8,309 bases of DNA from contig QHBL01000375.1 of assembly GCA_003244125.1 (NCBI GenBank), positions 1 through 8,309 of the forward strand, in the 5' to 3' direction. The position numbers and the translations under genes were made by a program. A model generated the notes under the pieces. The model searched no databases and was not told the DNA's origin. It saw only the letters and a program-made list of their open reading frames with translations. This stretch comes from Chthoniobacterales bacterium (lineage in GTDB: Bacteria > Verrucomicrobiota > Verrucomicrobiae > Chthoniobacterales > UBA10450). This document shows positions 6,342-8,309 of the stretch, piece by piece (within the stretch, counting starts at the first letter, position 1; the number at the start of each line of letters is the position of its first letter).

Positions 6342-7418
6342 TTAGCGCGACGCAGTAAGCAGTGTCTGATACCAGCGAACCAGTGCTTCGCCAAAGAACA
6401 TCCAGGTGATTGCTGCCAGCGCAAGGTAGGGGCCGAATGGGAGTTTGAGCGACCAGACGCGTTTGCCGAGTAGAAGAGTAGCCAGGCCCATGATGGAACC
6501 GTAGAGGGAGCCGGCAAAGACGGAGAAGAGCACTGCGCGCCAGCCTAGAAAGGCGCCAATGCAGGCGAGGAACTTCAGGTCGCCGCGGCCCATCGCTTCG
6601 CGCGGAATAATCAGCGCCCTCGCGCTGCCGGTGATCTCGTTTAGGTCATCCAAGCTCAGCGTTTCACCTTCTACCGTCACCCGATTGTAGTAGAACTCCA
6701 GGGTTACCTTGTTACATAACCGGCCATCGATGTTCGCGTCGTCGCACTCCATGAGCAGCCGGTCAGTTTCGCGGGCAAAGTATTCACTCCACAAACTCTG
6801 CTCGGCGCCGACCCTAAACTCGGCGTCGTCGGCGACGCGTTTCCAGCTAAATGGCGTGGGCGCATCGAGAGTGATCCGCTTGCGCCCAAAGACGAGCTTG
6901 CCGGCTTCGAGCACGAACCAAAGCAGGAGATAGCCGAGTAGCGCTGCGCCGGCTGAGCGGACGAGCGCGGCCGTGCGCGTATCGGCATTCATTAACTGGG
7001 GCAAGAGGGCAACTGCCACGAGACCTGCGACAACGCCGCCGAGCGTTACCTCATCTGGAATAATGAAGTGCTCGAAGTCGATGAATGTGGCGGCGATAAC
7101 GAGAGAGATGAAAACCCAGTAAGCAATGGCGGTTTGCCATGGGTAAACATTCCAGATGATCAGAAAGAAGATTGCCGTAGTTAGCTCGACGGCGAAGTAG
7201 CGAAATGGAATACGCGCGCCGCAGTTCGCGCAGCGGCCGCGTAGTGCAAGCCAACTTATAAGCGGCAGATTATGATGCCAGGCGATTTGGGTCTTGCAGT
7301 GCGGACAAAAAGAACGGCGCGGGCAGTTCACTGACAGGTCGCGCGGCAAACGGTAGATAGCGACATTGAGAAAGGAGCCGATGCAGGTGCCGAGAATGAA
7401 GACGAAAAGGTTGAGCAT
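6342..7418 (-). CDS. pilD: Prepilin peptidase, A24 family, with a long insertion
   Basis: An inner-membrane aspartic protease that cleaves the leader of type IV pilins and type II secretion pseudopilins, and usually N-methylates the new N-terminus. The 358-residue translation begins with GTCIGSFLNVAIYRLP (residues 10-25). A cytoplasmic zinc-type domain follows with two cysteine pairs, CPHC at 38-41 and CANC at 63-66. Catalytic Asp114 lies in IDFEHFIIPD and Asp280 in the GxGD motif (AMGRGDLKFLA, 275-285). Several hydrophobic segments flank these (about 80-110, 125-140, 152-172, 286-317, 328-343). The family is usually 250-290 residues long. The excess is a hydrophilic insert at about 177-272 between the two aspartates. 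ATG 7418 is chosen because translation goes directly into the first membrane helix. It lies 63 bp downstream of tatC on the same strand, so co-transcription is likely. No pilin gene is in the window, so the pilD name is by family only. Confidence 0.95.
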   Translation of the reverse strand: MLNLFVFILGTCIGSFLNVAIYRLPRDLSVNCPRRSFCPHCKTQIAWHHNLPLISWLALRGRCANCGARIPFRYFAVELTTAIFFLIIWNVYPWQTAIAYWVFISLVIAATFIDFEHFIIPDEVTLGGVVAGLVAVALLPQLMNADTRTAALVRSAGAALLGYLLLWFVLEAGKLVFGRKRITLDAPTPFSWKRVADDAEFRVGAEQSLWSEYFARETDRLLMECDDANIDGRLCNKVTLEFYYNRVTVEGETLSLDDLNEITGSARALIIPREAMGRGDLKFLACIGAFLGWRAVLFSVFAGSLYGSIMGLATLLLGKRVWSLKLPFGPYLALAAITWMFFGEALVRWYQTLLTASR

Positions 7419-7447
7419 TAACTAACTAGACAGGAGTAACAGGATTT

Positions 7448-7486
7448 ACTGGATTAGAAGAAGAGAACGATCCCGTTAATCCTAGT
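7448..7486. repeat. Hairpin overlapping the tatC stop codon
   Basis: ACT-GGATTA at 7448-7456 pairs with TAATCC-T-AGT at 7477-7486, giving a 9-bp stem with one bulge and a 20-nt loop. It spans the end of tatC (stop at 7484-7482) and the spacer to the prepilin peptidase gene. AGGATT is also repeated nearby (7441-7446 and, as GGATTA, 7451-7456). It could modulate read-through between the two genes, or it may be a common intergenic repeat; no T-run supports termination. Confidence 0.4.
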
Positions 7487-8264
7487 TGGTTTCCTTGAGG
7501 CTTTGGCGCCGTTTCATGAACCAGGCAATCCAGATGCAGCTTTCATAAAGGAGCACCATGGGCAGGCTCATGGCGACCAGGGTAAGGACATCGGGAGTAG
7601 GTGTGATGATGGTGGCAAGGATGAAGATAAGCACAATGGCATAAGGTCGCGTCCGAGCCATGAACTCGTAAGTAATCAGACCGAAGCGGACGAGGGCGAG
7701 GACGACTACCGGCAGTTCGAAGGCAAGGCCGAAGCCGAGGGTGAAGCGAGTCACGAACGAGTAGTATTGTTGCACAGTCCAGGTAGGCGCCCAGCCGAGT
7801 GATTGCGTGTCGTGGAAGAAGAAGAGGATTGTCTTAGGTAGCAGCCAATAGTAACAAACGAGCACGCCGGTGAGAAACAAAGCGAAGCTGACGGCGATCG
7901 CCGGTAGTAGGAACTTCTTTTCCGTTACGGTTAAGGCAGGAAGGACGAACTCCGCGATGAAGAATAGGAGTAAAGGGAAGGCGATGACGATGCCGGCGTA
8001 GAAGGCGAGATGGAAGGAGATGGTGATGGAATCGGTGATGCCGAGGGCGCGAAGGACGCCGAGATGTTGGTCGAGGTCATGCAGCGGCGCCTGCATCACG
8101 CGGACAAGCGTTCCGCGGAACGCGAAACAGAGAATCATCGCCAGCACGAGGGTGATGGCCATTTTGACAATGGTCCAGCGCAGGTCCTCGAGATGTTCAA
8201 GGAACGGCTTGGAGCTTTCGCTTTCCGGTAGCTCGCGGAATTTGAAGAGGTCGCGGAGAGCCAT
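7482..8264 (-). CDS. tatC: Sec-independent protein translocase subunit TatC
   Basis: The multispanning core of the twin-arginine translocase, which recognises RR signal peptides and moves folded proteins across the cytoplasmic membrane. The 260-residue translation has the expected features in order. A cytoplasmic N-terminus carries HLEDLR at 24-29 (HLxELR in E. coli). The first membrane helix spans about 31-50. FVLPALTVTEKK at 106-117 has Glu115 aligned with the functionally important Glu of E. coli TatC. FELPVVV at 182-188 places a membrane Glu (E183) at the known FExP position, and TPTPDVLTL at 221-229 matches the TPPD motif. Six hydrophobic segments can be counted. Length is normal. ATG 8264 starts just before the N-terminal amphipathic region. 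tatA or tatB, if linked, would lie beyond the right edge. The prepilin peptidase gene follows on the same strand. Confidence 0.97.
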   Translation of the reverse strand: MALRDLFKFRELPESESSKPFLEHLEDLRWTIVKMAITLVLAMILCFAFRGTLVRVMQAPLHDLDQHLGVLRALGITDSITISFHLAFYAGIVIAFPLLLFFIAEFVLPALTVTEKKFLLPAIAVSFALFLTGVLVCYYWLLPKTILFFFHDTQSLGWAPTWTVQQYYSFVTRFTLGFGLAFELPVVVLALVRFGLITYEFMARTRPYAIVLIFILATIITPTPDVLTLVAMSLPMVLLYESCIWIAWFMKRRQSLKETN

Positions 8265-8286
8265 TCAAAAGAGAAATTTGAAGCCG

Positions 8287-8304
8287 GAAATCCGAAATCC
8301 GAAA
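8287..8304. repeat. GAAATCC short tandem repeat upstream of tatC
   Basis: Two perfect 7-bp units GAAATCC (8287-8293 and 8294-8300) are followed by a partial third (GAAA, 8301-8304). The array lies 22 bp upstream of the tatC start and near the window edge. It resembles spacer repeats rather than a promoter, but it sits where the tatC leader would be, so it may affect the transcript 5' end. Confidence 0.6.
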
Positions 8305-8309
8305 CAATG

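Overview
The window is a stretch of bacterial chromosome of moderately high GC. It holds six intact or partial protein genes, one decayed gene and several palindromic spacers. Few starts have a convincing Shine-Dalgarno sequence. The spacers carry short palindromic or tandem motifs (CATCCC/GGGATG arms, ACTCC/GGAGT arms, GAAATCC repeats). From general memory, such spacers together with this gene mix suggest a soil-type Verrucomicrobiota or a similar environmental lineage. This placement is an inference without any database comparison, and no rRNA or other phylogenetic marker is present.

Left part (1-2580): a divergent pair. The minus-strand gene at the left edge is the N-terminal part of N-acetylglucosamine-6-phosphate deacetylase (nagA), which runs off the window. 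Facing the other way is a flavin-dependent monooxygenase/halogenase-like protein with a complete WxWxIP motif. The spacer between them holds a large imperfect inverted repeat (863-950).

Middle (2682-5169): a two-gene plus-strand module of a circularly permuted ATP-grasp protein followed by an alpha-E domain protein. This pair is known from comparative genomics as part of a predicted peptide-ligation/modification system, which often also includes a transglutaminase-like protein and sometimes a proteasome-like peptidase. Neither partner is visible here. The 70-bp spacer between the two genes is itself almost entirely a palindrome of GGAGT/ACTCC units.

Next (5170-6341): a gene-poor stretch of about 1.2 kb. 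It contains a weak hairpin after the alpha-E gene, an inverted repeat loosely resembling an integron attC site, and a clear relic of an SpvB/Rhs-type large protein. The relic is broken by one extra G in a G5 run and cut off after about 145 codons.

Right part (6342-8264, minus strand): tatC, the membrane core of the twin-arginine translocase, followed 63 bp later by a type IV prepilin peptidase (A24 family) with an unusual soluble insertion of about 90 residues between its two catalytic aspartates. Both act in protein export at the inner membrane and are probably co-transcribed. I see no tRNA, rRNA, CRISPR array or intact transposase. Most of the window is ordinary housekeeping or accessory metabolism. 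The halogenase-like enzyme, the minimal ATP-grasp/alpha-E module and the SpvB relic deserve the most attention.
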